A DNA stretch of 33,369 nucleotides from a virus (IMGVR_UViG_3300030382_003405:1-33369); one strand, 5' to 3'; counted from the stretch's first letter, positions 15,443 to 23,957 are shown. Made by a program: numbers and translations. The notes: generated by a model not told the origin, from the sequence alone.

Positions 15443-16098
15443 CAGCGCGGCCCTCGTCCCTGGATCGTTCCGTCTTTGATTGCTGCCCTCGCCAATCCTG
15501 CCATATCGACGGCAACGAACTCCCCCATATCCCGACGTGCGCGGATACCTAACTCACGCGCAATCGGAACGGCGATCGCGGCTCGCCAAACTCGACCCTC
15601 CTGGCCTCGGGGATTCCATCCGAGAAAGTTGCGACGAGGCATGTGTTTGGTTCCGGTCACATGGGCTGTCGGATATCCAAACCCCTTCGAGCTTGTGACG
15701 CTGGTGCCATAGGTGAAGCCGTGCGGGCGTCCTTGCCAAATAGATCCATCGCCGCCATCGGTCAAGGACCGTTGCATCCGACCGGACAACGAAAGAATCT
15801 GCGCGTAATACTTGCCCTTTGGTCCGTCGTATTTCACCGTCTTCCACATCGCATACTTTTCAGACAGCTGGGTCCACTTGCCGCCGGTTGCCTGATTGCC
15901 CCCTTTTTGGAACGCCTTCTTCATTGCGTTCTCAATGTTGTCGCGGATTTCTCCGTTGAACAGTTTCGATAGGTCGCGCATGTGGGTCGACCATCGATTA
16001 ATCGCGATTCCAAAGGCGTAGCCGTTGGTCTCGGTGACGTAGGCGACATCCTGTCTGCCAGGGATCGACCCGCGGACCGTCTGCATCGCCGCAGGCAT
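15442..16098 (-). CDS. Phage virion morphogenesis protein (Mu G-like tail completion)
   Basis: 218 residues. The segments LFNGEIRDNIENAMKKAFQKGGN, WTQLSEKYAMWK, ILSLSGRMQRSLTD and the late MPRRNFLGWNPRG match the phage virion morphogenesis family to which Mu gpG belongs (two short helices, then 'L..tG.L..s', then 'iPaRpFLG'). These proteins finish the head-tail joint. The start at 16098 overlaps the previous stop by one base (TAATG). Confidence 0.72.
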   Translation of the reverse strand: MPAAMQTVRGSIPGRQDVAYVTETNGYAFGIAINRWSTHMRDLSKLFNGEIRDNIENAMKKAFQKGGNQATGGKWTQLSEKYAMWKTVKYDGPKGKYYAQILSLSGRMQRSLTDGGDGSIWQGRPHGFTYGTSVTSSKGFGYPTAHVTGTKHMPRRNFLGWNPRGQEGRVWRAAIAVPIARELGIRARRDMGEFVAVDMAGLARAAIKDGTIQGRGPR

Positions 16099-16592
16099 TA
16101 GAAGCGATCCGACCGTTGAAAGGCGCGTCCGTCCTTTGCGTCGTCGACGATGTCGGTGTCGTCGGTGAAGATCGACCGCATCGGCGGCGCCACCGGCACC
16201 TCGGGTCCGCCGGTGATCGTGGTCGCGTCGACCAGGTAGCCGGGGACGTTCGCGACCGCTTCGAGGAACTCCTGGTGTTTCGCTTCGAGCGCGACGACAT
16301 CGTTCGACATGTCGCCGGTCACCGGCGTATATCCACGAGCCCGGTATACGTAGGCAGCAACTCCGCTAATTAGCGCGAGGTAGATCGTGCCCCAGGCGTA
16401 AGGCGAATCCGACGACGAGACCGGGACCGAGTATCCCGCCCGCTTCATGGCGGCGTTAGCTTCGGCCTCGATCCGGTCTCGGACGACACCCGCCTGGACG
16501 AGCGTCGGTTCGGTCGACGATGTCAGCGTCTGGTCCGGGCGGAAGCCCGACAGGTCCGCGTTCAGATCCGAGACGCCGATGTAGCTCGCCAC
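16098..16592 (-). CDS. Head-tail connector-like protein (164 aa)
   Basis: Begins MASYIGVSDLNADLSGF, with a helical core VVRDRIEAEANAAMKRAGY and IYLALISGVAAYVYRARGY, as expected for gp6-like or DUF1320-type adaptor proteins that sit under the portal. The rest is acidic. It is placed between small head-associated genes and the Mu G-like gene, which fits a neck component. Confidence comes mainly from position. Confidence 0.55.
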   Translation of the reverse strand: MASYIGVSDLNADLSGFRPDQTLTSSTEPTLVQAGVVRDRIEAEANAAMKRAGYSVPVSSSDSPYAWGTIYLALISGVAAYVYRARGYTPVTGDMSNDVVALEAKHQEFLEAVANVPGYLVDATTITGGPEVPVAPPMRSIFTDDTDIVDDAKDGRAFQRSDRF

Positions 16593-16593
16593 G

Positions 16594-16764
16594 TTATTCG
16601 CCCTTCTTCGCCGCCTTTGCCGGGGCCTCTTCGGCCTCGTTGATCCGGATCAGCGAGAGCGCCGTTTCGATTGGCAGCTTCACGATCGAGCCGATGCTGT
16701 GCCACTTGCTCCACGCCTTCATCGCTCGGCCGAGGACCTTCACCTTTATCATCGTGTCACTCAT
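16594..16764 (-). CDS. Small head-associated protein (56 aa)
   Basis: Starts MSDTMIKVKVLGRAMKAW and ends in a Lys/Ala tail (APAKAAKKGE). The start at 16764 overlaps the preceding gene by 8 nt. It is too short to classify. Its neighbour also ends in a Lys-rich tail, so both may bind DNA or a charged surface during head assembly. Confidence 0.55.
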   Translation of the reverse strand: MSDTMIKVKVLGRAMKAWSKWHSIGSIVKLPIETALSLIRINEAEEAPAKAAKKGE

Positions 16765-16948
16765 CGCTGACCTTCGCTTTCTTCTTCTTCGCCTTGGCCT
16801 TCGGTTTCGGCGGCACAACGACATCAACGGACCCACGGGCAGCAAGACCGGCGGCCTCCAGCGCGGGGAGGTCGACGATCGCGCCGACACCGTAGGCGAT
16901 GCCGTTGTGCTTGACAGGCGTCTTGAATACCACGGTCATTTCATCCAT
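16757..16948 (-). CDS. Small protein with Lys-rich tail (63 aa)
   Basis: The N-terminal 45 residues (MDEMTVVFKTPVKHNGIAYG, then VDLPALEAAGL) look like the small phage domain often found near head-tail connector genes, with 'g..Y..G..v.lp...a..L...G' spacing. The C-terminus is PKPKAKAKKKKAKVSDE, strongly basic. It overlaps the next gene by 8 nt. Function unknown; head-proximal location. Confidence 0.6.
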   Translation of the reverse strand: MDEMTVVFKTPVKHNGIAYGVGAIVDLPALEAAGLAARGSVDVVVPPKPKAKAKKKKAKVSDE

Positions 16949-16964
16949 GGGTTACTCCTCCCGA

Positions 16965-17384
16965 TCACGGTGCGTAGGTATAGATAACGCCCACGAGTGA
17001 TCCGCCACTCGAAGCGTTCTGCGCGTAGAGCGCGGTGCCCTCGGCTAGCCCACTCGCGGCGTCGTCGATCTCGCCGAACGTATAAAGGTCTTTGTCTCCT
17101 TTGCCCGAGATATCGACGGCATCGGTGACAGCGGTGAGGGACGCGGTGCTCGTACCAGACTTCAACTGCATCGTCTCGCCGGTGTCACCGGCGGTATTCA
17201 TCACGCCCCAAGCGAACAGGATCAGTTTCTTGCGTCCGGCCGGGAGGATCTCGCGAGCGGCAGTTCCCGAGCGGTCGCCGGTGATATTCCGAAAAGAACA
17301 GAGCGCCACGCCTTCCGTATCTTTGTCGGTGTCTTTCATTTGCTGCGGGGCGATATTCGTGTATTTGCGGGACGGGCGGGCCAT
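16965..17384 (-). CDS. Hypothetical head-region protein (139 aa)
   Basis: Starts MARPSRKYTNIAPQQMKDTD. After a polar N-terminus it is Gly/Ser/Thr-rich with short beta segments (LILFAWGVMNTAG, LYTFGEIDDAASGL, GVIYTYAP). It lies after the major capsid gene with a similarly sized beta-rich neighbour; both might be decoration or head-fibre proteins. No family recognised. Confidence 0.55.
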   Translation of the reverse strand: MARPSRKYTNIAPQQMKDTDKDTEGVALCSFRNITGDRSGTAAREILPAGRKKLILFAWGVMNTAGDTGETMQLKSGTSTASLTAVTDAVDISGKGDKDLYTFGEIDDAASGLAEGTALYAQNASSGGSLVGVIYTYAP

Positions 17385-17393
17385 GACGGTCTC

Positions 17394-17687
17394 CTATTCG
17401 GCCTTGTAGGCGATTGCGTAATTACAGCCGGTGCCGTTCACGGTGACACGGACGCCGGTATCAAGTCGGATCGGTGGATTGAAACTCACGCTTGCGGACT
17501 CCTTCGCGATCAGTGTGTACACGACGGGCGTGGTTCCGCTCGTGTTATTCACCAGCGTGATCGTGGCGAGGTTCGTGCCGTCGCCGGTCACCGTTAGGGC
17601 AGAGACGTATCCCGCCGCCGCGACAACATTCGCCGCAGACGTTCCACTCGTCGCATCAAACATCATCGTCTTATTGGCGATTCCCAT
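17394..17687 (-). CDS. Hypothetical head-region protein (97 aa)
   Basis: Starts MGIANKTMMFDATSGTSAAN and is an all-beta-like protein (YVSALTVTGDGTNLATITLV, VYTLIAKESASVSF, VRVTVNGTGCNYAIAYKA). The start at 17687 has GGGAGA upstream and lies 1 nt after the stop of a possible 23-codon leader frame. Composition resembles small decoration proteins, but no family is recognised. Confidence 0.6.
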   Translation of the reverse strand: MGIANKTMMFDATSGTSAANVVAAAGYVSALTVTGDGTNLATITLVNNTSGTTPVVYTLIAKESASVSFNPPIRLDTGVRVTVNGTGCNYAIAYKAE

Positions 17688-17688
17688 A

Positions 17689-17760
17689 TCAGCAATCTCC
17701 CAAAAGATCGGAGGACCGGCCCGTGCTAGGGGAAGCACTGTGTTTGACCTGGATTGTCAT
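17689..17760 (-). CDS. Possible 23-residue leader peptide frame after the capsid gene
   Basis: ATG at 17760 follows a strong AGAGGAGG ribosome-binding site, reads MTIQVKHSASPSTGRSSDLL and stops at 17689, one base before the next gene's start. It fills the only gap near 100 nt inside the head genes. It could couple or tune translation of the next gene. Such a short frame can also arise by chance. Confidence 0.3.
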   Translation of the reverse strand: MTIQVKHSASPSTGRSSDLLGDC

Positions 17761-17788
17761 GGACCGATCCTCCTCTCTTATTGTGATC

Positions 17789-18778
17789 TTAGACTGCGTC
17801 TTCGATCAAATATCCGCCGATGGAATCGCCCGGGGTCGATCCGTCTTGGCAAACGAACTCAAAGTCCCAGTTCGAGACCGCATTCAGCAACGTGGCACGC
17901 TTCCCCGGAAGGGCAGTGCGCTCGATCGCCAGCGGGACACTCGTGAACCGATAGCCGTAGGAGGGCTGACCGATTCCCGGAGACGGTGCGACGTAGGCCA
18001 GGATGGCATCCTCGCCCCAAACGTCAGACATGGACTCGGTAGCTCCATCGTCCGCCGTGTTCTTGATCGCGGCCCCAACGTGGATGCTCTGGATACCGAC
18101 CTGTTGGAACAGGGTGGCTACCGAGGCTTCCGCGCCGAGGCTCGGGCTCGTGTACTTGAGAATCTCGATGACGTCAGGGTGCTGGATCAGCTTGGCCCAA
18201 GGTGCGGCCCCCATCACCATCGTATTCGGGTAGCGACCGATCGAAGAACGAACGGCCTCCGCGCCGGTAATCACATCGGAGATGGGATCGCTGACGCCGC
18301 TGGTGAAGTCCGACCACTGACTGGTCCCAGAAAGCTGGGTCCGGTTCGAGGACGGGTAGTTCCCCTGAGTCCGCGCCTTTGTCGCCGCCATGATCTCGCG
18401 AGTCAACTTCAACCTTTCGGTGATGAAATTCGCGTGATCTCGGAAGGCGTTCAGCGGGGCGTCCTGATTCCGGAGTTCGGATTCGGTGATCGTCGCTGCG
18501 GCGGCATACTGGATGCAGCTGTAGCTCTGAGTCGTCCGTCCGTCCGTCAGCACGTTGAAGTCGCTTCCGTCTTCCCAGGCGAATGCGGCCTCGGGCTCGT
18601 TGCCGAATCCGAAGACCTCACGGCCTCCGACGGTGCCGAACACGAAGTATTTGTCGGAATCCTTTTGGACGCGAAGTTCAGGGAACAGCGCATCCGCGAC
18701 GAATCCGGGTTGAGAATATCCAAGCGCCATGTTGGTGAGCGCTTGGTCGATGTGAACGTCACTCTTGTAGAGAGGCAT
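17789..18778 (-). CDS. Major capsid protein (329 aa)
   Basis: Starts MPLYKSDVHIDQALTNMALG with PGFVADALFPELRVQKDSDKYFVF, a pattern I know from capsid proteins next to ChaB/Mu I-type proteases and DUF2190 cement proteins. A central helical part (ITERLKLTREIMAATKA) and a late beta domain fit the HK97 fold. Length is normal. There is no obvious N-terminal scaffold domain; the upstream protease gene likely supplies scaffold function. About 10 nt separates it from the cement gene. Confidence 0.8.
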   Translation of the reverse strand: MPLYKSDVHIDQALTNMALGYSQPGFVADALFPELRVQKDSDKYFVFGTVGGREVFGFGNEPEAAFAWEDGSDFNVLTDGRTTQSYSCIQYAAAATITESELRNQDAPLNAFRDHANFITERLKLTREIMAATKARTQGNYPSSNRTQLSGTSQWSDFTSGVSDPISDVITGAEAVRSSIGRYPNTMVMGAAPWAKLIQHPDVIEILKYTSPSLGAEASVATLFQQVGIQSIHVGAAIKNTADDGATESMSDVWGEDAILAYVAPSPGIGQPSYGYRFTSVPLAIERTALPGKRATLLNAVSNWDFEFVCQDGSTPGDSIGGYLIEDAV

Positions 18779-18790
18779 TATTCATATCTC

Positions 18791-19177
18791 CTAAGCGTCA
18801 GACGCATGGGCGATGGATTGGTAAACGAGGATGGAAGCAACGTCATCGGCGTCGGCGTTCGAGAGGAGCATCCCGTAGGAGAACTCTCCGGCAGCGTCGA
18901 CCTGCTCACCCTTGCCTGCGGATGTCGCGGTGACGAGATCACCAGGCGTCATCGACGCCTCGCCCATCACGTGCTTGCTCACCCCGGCGACCCGCACGAT
19001 GGCGGTCTCTCCGGCGGCGGGCTTGTTCTGCAAAATACCAACGACCTTCGCATTCGCGTCAGCAATGACCACCTTGAACGGATTCGAGGCGTCGAGCTTC
19101 ACCGCCAAATACTGCGAAGTCGCAAGTGTCGCCGTCGCTTCAAAGCTGACGTCGATCTCGCTTCCTGATACAGACAT
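18791..19177 (-). CDS. Head decoration / capsid cement protein (DUF2190-like)
   Basis: 128 residues, beta-rich: YLAVKLDASNPFKVVIADAN, VVGILQNKPAAGETAIVRVA, MTPGDLVTATSAGKGE and YGMLLSNADADDVASILVY. The 'a.G...vGv.....a.Ge.v.v...G' order with a late 'G..l' repeat is typical of DUF2190 capsid cement proteins. It sits directly before the major capsid gene, the usual location. It would stabilise the expanded capsid from outside. Confidence 0.75.
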   Translation of the reverse strand: MSVSGSEIDVSFEATATLATSQYLAVKLDASNPFKVVIADANAKVVGILQNKPAAGETAIVRVAGVSKHVMGEASMTPGDLVTATSAGKGEQVDAAGEFSYGMLLSNADADDVASILVYQSIAHASDA

Positions 19178-19186
19178 CGATAACTC

Positions 19187-20404
19187 CTAGAGCCCGAGAT
19201 AAGCGGAAGCCAGCGAGGGATCGTCGGCCATCACCTGGTCGCACGCGGCGGCGTAGGTCAGCCCATCCTTTTCGCTCATCGCCTTCTTGGCTCGTTTGTC
19301 CAATTCGTCGGCCGGGATCGATTCCCGGCTGCCGCCGCCTGCGGGAACGCCCTTCTCCTCGAAGGAGATCACGGGCTCCGCGTCGCGGAAAAATTCACGC
19401 GCCTGGTCGAGATCGGCGAGCGCCAATTTGGTCGCGGTCTCGCGCTGGGCCGGGACGATCTTGCCGTCCTCCATGAGACCGTTGACGAAGGTCGTCGCCT
19501 CGCGGATTGCCTCGCGGCCCTCGAGTTCGATGACGCGCTTCGTCGTTCGGGCGAGTTCATCGCGGAGACCCTTGGCCTCGGTCTCGGTGCCGATCACCGT
19601 TGTCGCGGCGTCGATCTTTTCGTCCAGTGCGGTGAGGAGAGCGGTTTCGTCACCGGGCTCTACACCGAGCTTGTCGGCCACGAGGGCCAGCGTCTTCTCT
19701 TTCATTTCGTCCTCCTCCGCGATGTTCGCGGCCTGCTGGGTTGCTGCGAGTGCGGCCATTCCACGAAGGAACGGTCGATTCGTCAGTGCGGCGCCGACGA
19801 GCGTGGGACCAATTTGGCGCCCTTCGTCGGTGCGGTATTTCAATGCGATCTCCGGCGAGATATGTCGGAAGGACCCGGAGCGGACGAGGTCGCGCCCTTC
19901 GTCGGTCCAGAGAACTCGGGCTTCGAGCTTGTCCTCGTCGTGTCGAAGTTCGACGATCCGGCCGACGGCGCGGAAGTCCGTCGCGGGAACGGTCTGCCCT
20001 TGGGTCGCTCGGAGATCCGGATGGAGGAGGTTCACCGGGATCTCTCCACCGGCGGCGGCGAGGTTCGCGGCGAACGACTCGAACATCTTGCGGCTCAGGT
20101 CGAGTTTCTTGCCGGACCAGTGCTGGAACTCGCCCGCCTTTGCGATTTGGATCCAGGATTCGGTCGCGTCGTCCTGGCAGGCGATCGGGAAGGACATCGT
20201 TTCCTCCTCCTCGTCGCCGCCGTCGTCCTCTTCGAGCGTCGCATTGGCGGCCGCGAACGCCTTCCGCTCCGCCTCGTCGGTATCGTCACCGTCTTCGATG
20301 GCGGCGTCGTAGACCTCGTTCCAGACTGCGACCCATTCAGACTGGGCGTCCTCGTCGAGTTCGCGGACGTTGTCGGGGATGTCTTCCGGTTTCAGATACG
20401 GCAT
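19187..20404 (-). CDS. ChaB-domain fused to Mu I-like head maturation protease/scaffold
   Basis: 405 residues. Residues 1-55 (MPYLKPEDIPDNVRELDEDA, then W..VWNEVYDAAIEDG and AERKAFAAAN) match the ChaB fold. An acidic linker follows, then a Mu gpI-like protease region from about residue 75 (FPIACQDDATE, IPVNLLHPDLRA, AVGRIVELRHDEDKLEARVLW, FRHISPEIA, GAALTNRPFLRGM). The last 170 residues are helical and acidic and probably act as scaffold. The start at 20404 has CCAGGAG about 8 nt upstream. It cleaves or guides capsid subunits during head assembly; NRPF and SPE are family hallmarks. Confidence 0.78.
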   Translation of the reverse strand: MPYLKPEDIPDNVRELDEDAQSEWVAVWNEVYDAAIEDGDDTDEAERKAFAAANATLEEDDGGDEEEETMSFPIACQDDATESWIQIAKAGEFQHWSGKKLDLSRKMFESFAANLAAAGGEIPVNLLHPDLRATQGQTVPATDFRAVGRIVELRHDEDKLEARVLWTDEGRDLVRSGSFRHISPEIALKYRTDEGRQIGPTLVGAALTNRPFLRGMAALAATQQAANIAEEDEMKEKTLALVADKLGVEPGDETALLTALDEKIDAATTVIGTETEAKGLRDELARTTKRVIELEGREAIREATTFVNGLMEDGKIVPAQRETATKLALADLDQAREFFRDAEPVISFEEKGVPAGGGSRESIPADELDKRAKKAMSEKDGLTYAAACDQVMADDPSLASAYLGL

Positions 20405-20408
20405 AAAA

Positions 20409-20792
20409 TCAACTCCTGGGGACGCCGACGAGCGTAGCACGGGCTGCCGCGTCGATCGCTGGTGATGCTGTGACCTTCGTCGCGGAGACGCGGACCTTCG
20501 CCCAGAGAACGGGCGAGAGGACCATCGAGGCTCCATCGTTGAATGCGATCTGCTTCGATGGCGCGAAGTCGTCTCGACTCGCGATCTGGATCCACCCGGC
20601 GGACTGATCCATATCCGGATCCAGGCCAGCGTCGACCGTCGCCTCGATCTTCGCAGTCAAGACATTCCCCGAGCCGCCGATGTTGTCGACGACGATTCGG
20701 ACCTCGTCGTATCCGGAGACGTCCCAGACTTCGAGAAGTTTCGCCGCCGCCGTGAGTTCGCGGATCGCGCCGACCTGGATGTCGAGGGCCAT
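20409..20792 (-). CDS. Small beta-rich virion protein A (127 aa)
   Basis: Starts MALDIQVGAIRELTAAAKLL, followed by beta segments (YDEVRIVVDNIGGSGNVLTA, WIQIASRDDFAP, VLWAKVRVSATKV). One of three consecutive small genes between portal and protease with alternating beta patterns and similar sizes, possibly distant paralogues. A role as head-surface or neck protein is inferred from place. No motif for catalysis. Confidence 0.6.
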   Translation of the reverse strand: MALDIQVGAIRELTAAAKLLEVWDVSGYDEVRIVVDNIGGSGNVLTAKIEATVDAGLDPDMDQSAGWIQIASRDDFAPSKQIAFNDGASMVLSPVLWAKVRVSATKVTASPAIDAAARATLVGVPRS

Positions 20793-20798
20793 CGGTGC

Positions 20799-21152
20799 CT
20801 ACCATAGCGTTGCGGTGACGGAGAGGATGTAAGAGGGCGAACCGGACCCGGCGAGCGTGCGATTGACCCGAGCATATGCGCCGCCGACCGGGATGCCGGG
20901 GACGATCACCTCGTCGGCCTTGTCGAAGAAATCGATCTCGGACGCGAGCGCCTTCGTGCCGCTCGTCGCCTGGTTGTCGTCGGTGAACTCGACGTAACAG
21001 ACGAGACCGGGGTCCGTCCCGGCGGGCGTCGAGACCTTGTAACGCACATTCATATACGAGTAATTCCCGACGGGCTGCCATTCATCCGCCCCGCTCGGCG
21101 TGCTGGCGGCGTCGATCGTAAGATAGTCGACGACTCGAACTGTCGTTGCCAT
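20799..21152 (-). CDS. Small beta-rich virion protein B (117 aa)
   Basis: Starts MATTVRVVDYLTIDAASTPS, with WQPVGNYSYMNVRYKVSTPA, GLVCYVEFTDDNQ and YILSVTATLW. The pattern suggests a jelly-roll-like fold. Its two neighbours have the same size and spacing (6-10 nt gaps). Function unknown; probably a structural head or neck protein. Confidence 0.6.
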   Translation of the reverse strand: MATTVRVVDYLTIDAASTPSGADEWQPVGNYSYMNVRYKVSTPAGTDPGLVCYVEFTDDNQATSGTKALASEIDFFDKADEVIVPGIPVGGAYARVNRTLAGSGSPSYILSVTATLW

Positions 21153-21161
21153 ATCGGCCTC

Positions 21162-21545
21162 CTACATTTCGGTAGCGAAAACGTCGGTCGTGACCGTCGT
21201 TCCGCTGCTGCTGGTGAGGGTAATTCGTAGGTACTTCGGAGAGCCATGCGTGGCGCGGTCAAGTACCTCATACGCGACCGTGTTCGCGGCCGGAGTCAGC
21301 GTATTGTTGAGGATCGTCAACCAGTTCGTGCCGTCCTCGGAAGCGTCAATGGTGCTCGCGGTGATTGCATTGCTTCCGCCGCTGTTGAAAACTTTTACGG
21401 TCATGCCGCAATACCGCGAGTAGAGGGCCTTCTGAAGCGTCCCGTTCGTGTCGGACTCGCTCGGCCAGACGTAGGTCTTGGTCCCAGCTGCGAGCGTGTG
21501 ACCGGTCTGCGTGTATCGTCGTTGGAATGGGCTTCCACCTGGCAT
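21162..21545 (-). CDS. Small beta-rich virion protein C (127 aa)
   Basis: The start at 21545 (MPGGSPFQRRYTQTGHTLAA) is chosen because GGAGGAG lies just upstream and the portal stop is 2 nt away; an upstream ATG at 21602 would overlap the portal gene. Beta segments include YCGMTVKVFNSGGSNAITAS, WLTILNNTLTPAANTVAYEV and KYLRITLTSSSGTTVTTDVF, like discoidin or Ig-type surface domains. Probably a virion protein. Confidence 0.62.
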   Translation of the reverse strand: MPGGSPFQRRYTQTGHTLAAGTKTYVWPSESDTNGTLQKALYSRYCGMTVKVFNSGGSNAITASTIDASEDGTNWLTILNNTLTPAANTVAYEVLDRATHGSPKYLRITLTSSSGTTVTTDVFATEM

Positions 21546-21547
21546 GT

Positions 21548-23908
21548 CTACTCCTCCGTGGCTAGTTCGGTCTCCCACGAATACACGTAGAAGCACCGGC
21601 ACTGATTTGAACCCTGGCCCGCCTGGGCCGACAAACAGTCCGAGTTCGGTGGCTTGTTTCGATCATACTCTACGCTCCCGACAACGAAATCCTCGCCGTC
21701 CAGGGGAGCGCAGGCGCTGCATACCCGGTCGTCGAGAAGCGTGGAATATGTCGCAATTTGGAGACCCTGGCTTTTTGCTTCGATGCCTCTTCCATTATCA
21801 AATCCAGTCGCGACGACTCGACGGGCTCCGGCGAACATCGGCCCTTTGCTCATTCGGGTCATCGTATCGCCAACCGCCTGCAAATTGGGAATCGCGGTCC
21901 CAGCTTGTCCGACGACCTCGTCCACCGCCGCCCCTGTTATTTGATCGACGGTCTTCCGGATCGTCTGCTGTGCCAAGGATCGCAGATATCTTTTTGTTTC
22001 GGCCTCGGTCGTGATCGGATTGAAGCCGCCGGTCTTCGGCGCGTTGGGCGCTCGAGGCGTCACTGGACCACGCCCTTCGGCGCGGAGCCTGGCAAGTTCG
22101 CCCTTCACCTCGCGGCGTCCTCTTTGGATCTCGGCGTTTCCGAGCGCGGACAGTTTCCTGGTGAACTCGTCGACGTATTTCGTTTGCTTGGCCAAGCGTT
22201 CGATCTCCTGCTTCGTTAGCGGGCGATTCTTCGCAAGTGCCTTTCTCGAACGGTCCAGCGTGTCGGCGATCACCTTGTCCCGGAACTGTTCCAGAAGTGC
22301 CCTCGCGCTACCGTCCGCCTGATCCCAGTCGATCGCCATTTGCTGCAAGTTGACGATCATTTCCAACGGCGTCGGCTGTCGCCAAAATCGGCCCTCTGAT
22401 GCTTTTGGGCTTTTGGCGTCCACCACGAAAGCGAACGAGAGCGGCGCCTCCTCCTCCTCGGGCGCCTCGACCTCGACGTCTTCCTCGCGAGCCTCTTCGC
22501 GCTGTGGAGCGGGCGCGGATCGGGCCTCCTCGCCTTCGAGCATCGACGCGATCCGGTCGTCCGGCATTCCGAGCGATTCCAGGAGGACCCGCGCCTGGCC
22601 GGTCGTGATCGAGCCCAGCGTCCGACGTTCGAGAATCGAAAGGGCAGCGTCGACGAGTTCTTTCGACATCGAACCGGCCGAAGTCGTCGCGCTTTCGTCT
22701 GTCTGGACGGCCTCGACGGCGACCTCGGGCGCCCCGGCTCGGCGCAGAATGTAGCGTTCGAGTTCGGGCGTCTTGTGGATACTCCCAGCGCTGATCGCTT
22801 GGAAGAGCGGATCGAGTTCGGTCGACCCATCCTTCGCCCGGAGGTCGGTGAAGGAGAGACGCGGGACGTCGACGCCCTCGCCGAAGTTCGCCCGGACCAT
22901 CGGCGCGAACCATTCGGTCCGTAGCTTCCCGGTGATGTAGAGCGCGTCGCCGACCATCGAGGCCCAGAACGGCGACTCCTGGACCGAGGCGACCGCTCGG
23001 CTGCCGGATTGCTGGCGGCCGATGTTCATGAAGTCGGCGAGGATCCTGCGACGATAGGACTGGTCGGCATACTCGACGACCTCTTGCGCCTTCCCGATCG
23101 CGTCCGCCATCCCGGTCGGTTGCCACTCCACCCCGTAGGCGTCCGACTCGATGATGTAGTTTTTCTGGTGCGCGAGGTAGTCGCGGGCCGTTTGAACCGC
23201 GTCGTCGTCCTCGCCTTTCGAGATTCGGCCGTCTTTGCGGACCATCTTCAGCACGCCGCCGGAGCGTTCGAGGAGGACGTTCCGAATGTTCCGCGCTTCC
23301 ATCTTCGAGTAGAAGTCACCCCAGCAGGATCGGAGGATCGATGTCCCTTCGACGTTATTCGCTTCCTGGTTGTAGACAAAATGTAGGAGATCCTTCGCCT
23401 CGATCGGGGCGGACTGGGTCCACTTGCCCTCGTCGGAATAGAACTGCTGGACGACGGAGGAGATCCGGATGCCGTCGATGTTCCATTGCCAGATCGACTC
23501 CGGCGGGCGCGGCGACAGGTAGGACCCGACGAGCCCGTCCGGTCGCTTGAACCAGACCCGCTCGAAGAGCATGTTTCCGAGCCGCCGATAGTAAAGGATC
23601 TCCTGTAGCAACTGCCGCCACGGGAGCGCCTGCGGGTGCATCGGATCGAAGACGCAGGACTGAATGAACTCGACCGCCCGGTCGTCGTCACCCTCGACCG
23701 TCCACGTCGCCGAGAGATAGGGCCACTCGATTAGCGCGAGGGTGGCGGCGGCCTCGCTGTCCGATAACCAGATTTGTCTAAATCGGTCATACTTCGCGTC
23801 GCCATCCCACTGACCGAGCGAGTCCTGGTAGTCCGCGCCTGTGAGGATTCCATACGAATCAAGGACGCGGTAGGGCGCACCTTTAGCGCGGCCGGTGGTC
23901 ATCGGCAT
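21548..23908 (-). CDS. Portal protein fused to Mu F-like head morphogenesis domain (786 aa)
   Basis: The N-terminal 450 residues match DUF935/Mu gp29-type portals: LALIEWPYLSATWTVEGD, WRQLLQEILYYRRLGNMLFE, LHFVYNQEANNVEGTSILRS and MNIGRQQSGSRAVASVQES. The middle is an acidic linker (EAREEDVEVEAPEEEEAP). The C-terminal part carries the Mu F signature: VVATGFDNGRGIEAK, LLDDRVCSACAPLDGE and SNQCRCFYVY. These are usually two genes; here they form one continuous frame. GGAGTCCTAG precedes the ATG at 23908. It forms the DNA entry ring plus an internal head protein. Confidence 0.85.
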   Translation of the reverse strand: MPMTTGRAKGAPYRVLDSYGILTGADYQDSLGQWDGDAKYDRFRQIWLSDSEAAATLALIEWPYLSATWTVEGDDDRAVEFIQSCVFDPMHPQALPWRQLLQEILYYRRLGNMLFERVWFKRPDGLVGSYLSPRPPESIWQWNIDGIRISSVVQQFYSDEGKWTQSAPIEAKDLLHFVYNQEANNVEGTSILRSCWGDFYSKMEARNIRNVLLERSGGVLKMVRKDGRISKGEDDDAVQTARDYLAHQKNYIIESDAYGVEWQPTGMADAIGKAQEVVEYADQSYRRRILADFMNIGRQQSGSRAVASVQESPFWASMVGDALYITGKLRTEWFAPMVRANFGEGVDVPRLSFTDLRAKDGSTELDPLFQAISAGSIHKTPELERYILRRAGAPEVAVEAVQTDESATTSAGSMSKELVDAALSILERRTLGSITTGQARVLLESLGMPDDRIASMLEGEEARSAPAPQREEAREEDVEVEAPEEEEAPLSFAFVVDAKSPKASEGRFWRQPTPLEMIVNLQQMAIDWDQADGSARALLEQFRDKVIADTLDRSRKALAKNRPLTKQEIERLAKQTKYVDEFTRKLSALGNAEIQRGRREVKGELARLRAEGRGPVTPRAPNAPKTGGFNPITTEAETKRYLRSLAQQTIRKTVDQITGAAVDEVVGQAGTAIPNLQAVGDTMTRMSKGPMFAGARRVVATGFDNGRGIEAKSQGLQIATYSTLLDDRVCSACAPLDGEDFVVGSVEYDRNKPPNSDCLSAQAGQGSNQCRCFYVYSWETELATEE

Positions 23909-23957
23909 CTAGGACTCCTGATCGTCGACGGGTTCGCGGGCATGATACACAATTTGT

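Noticed and set aside
17723-19168. 481-codon rightward frame opposite the capsid and cement genes
   Set aside because: Arg-rich antisense shadow of GC-rich coding DNA; the leftward frames encode recognisable head proteins.
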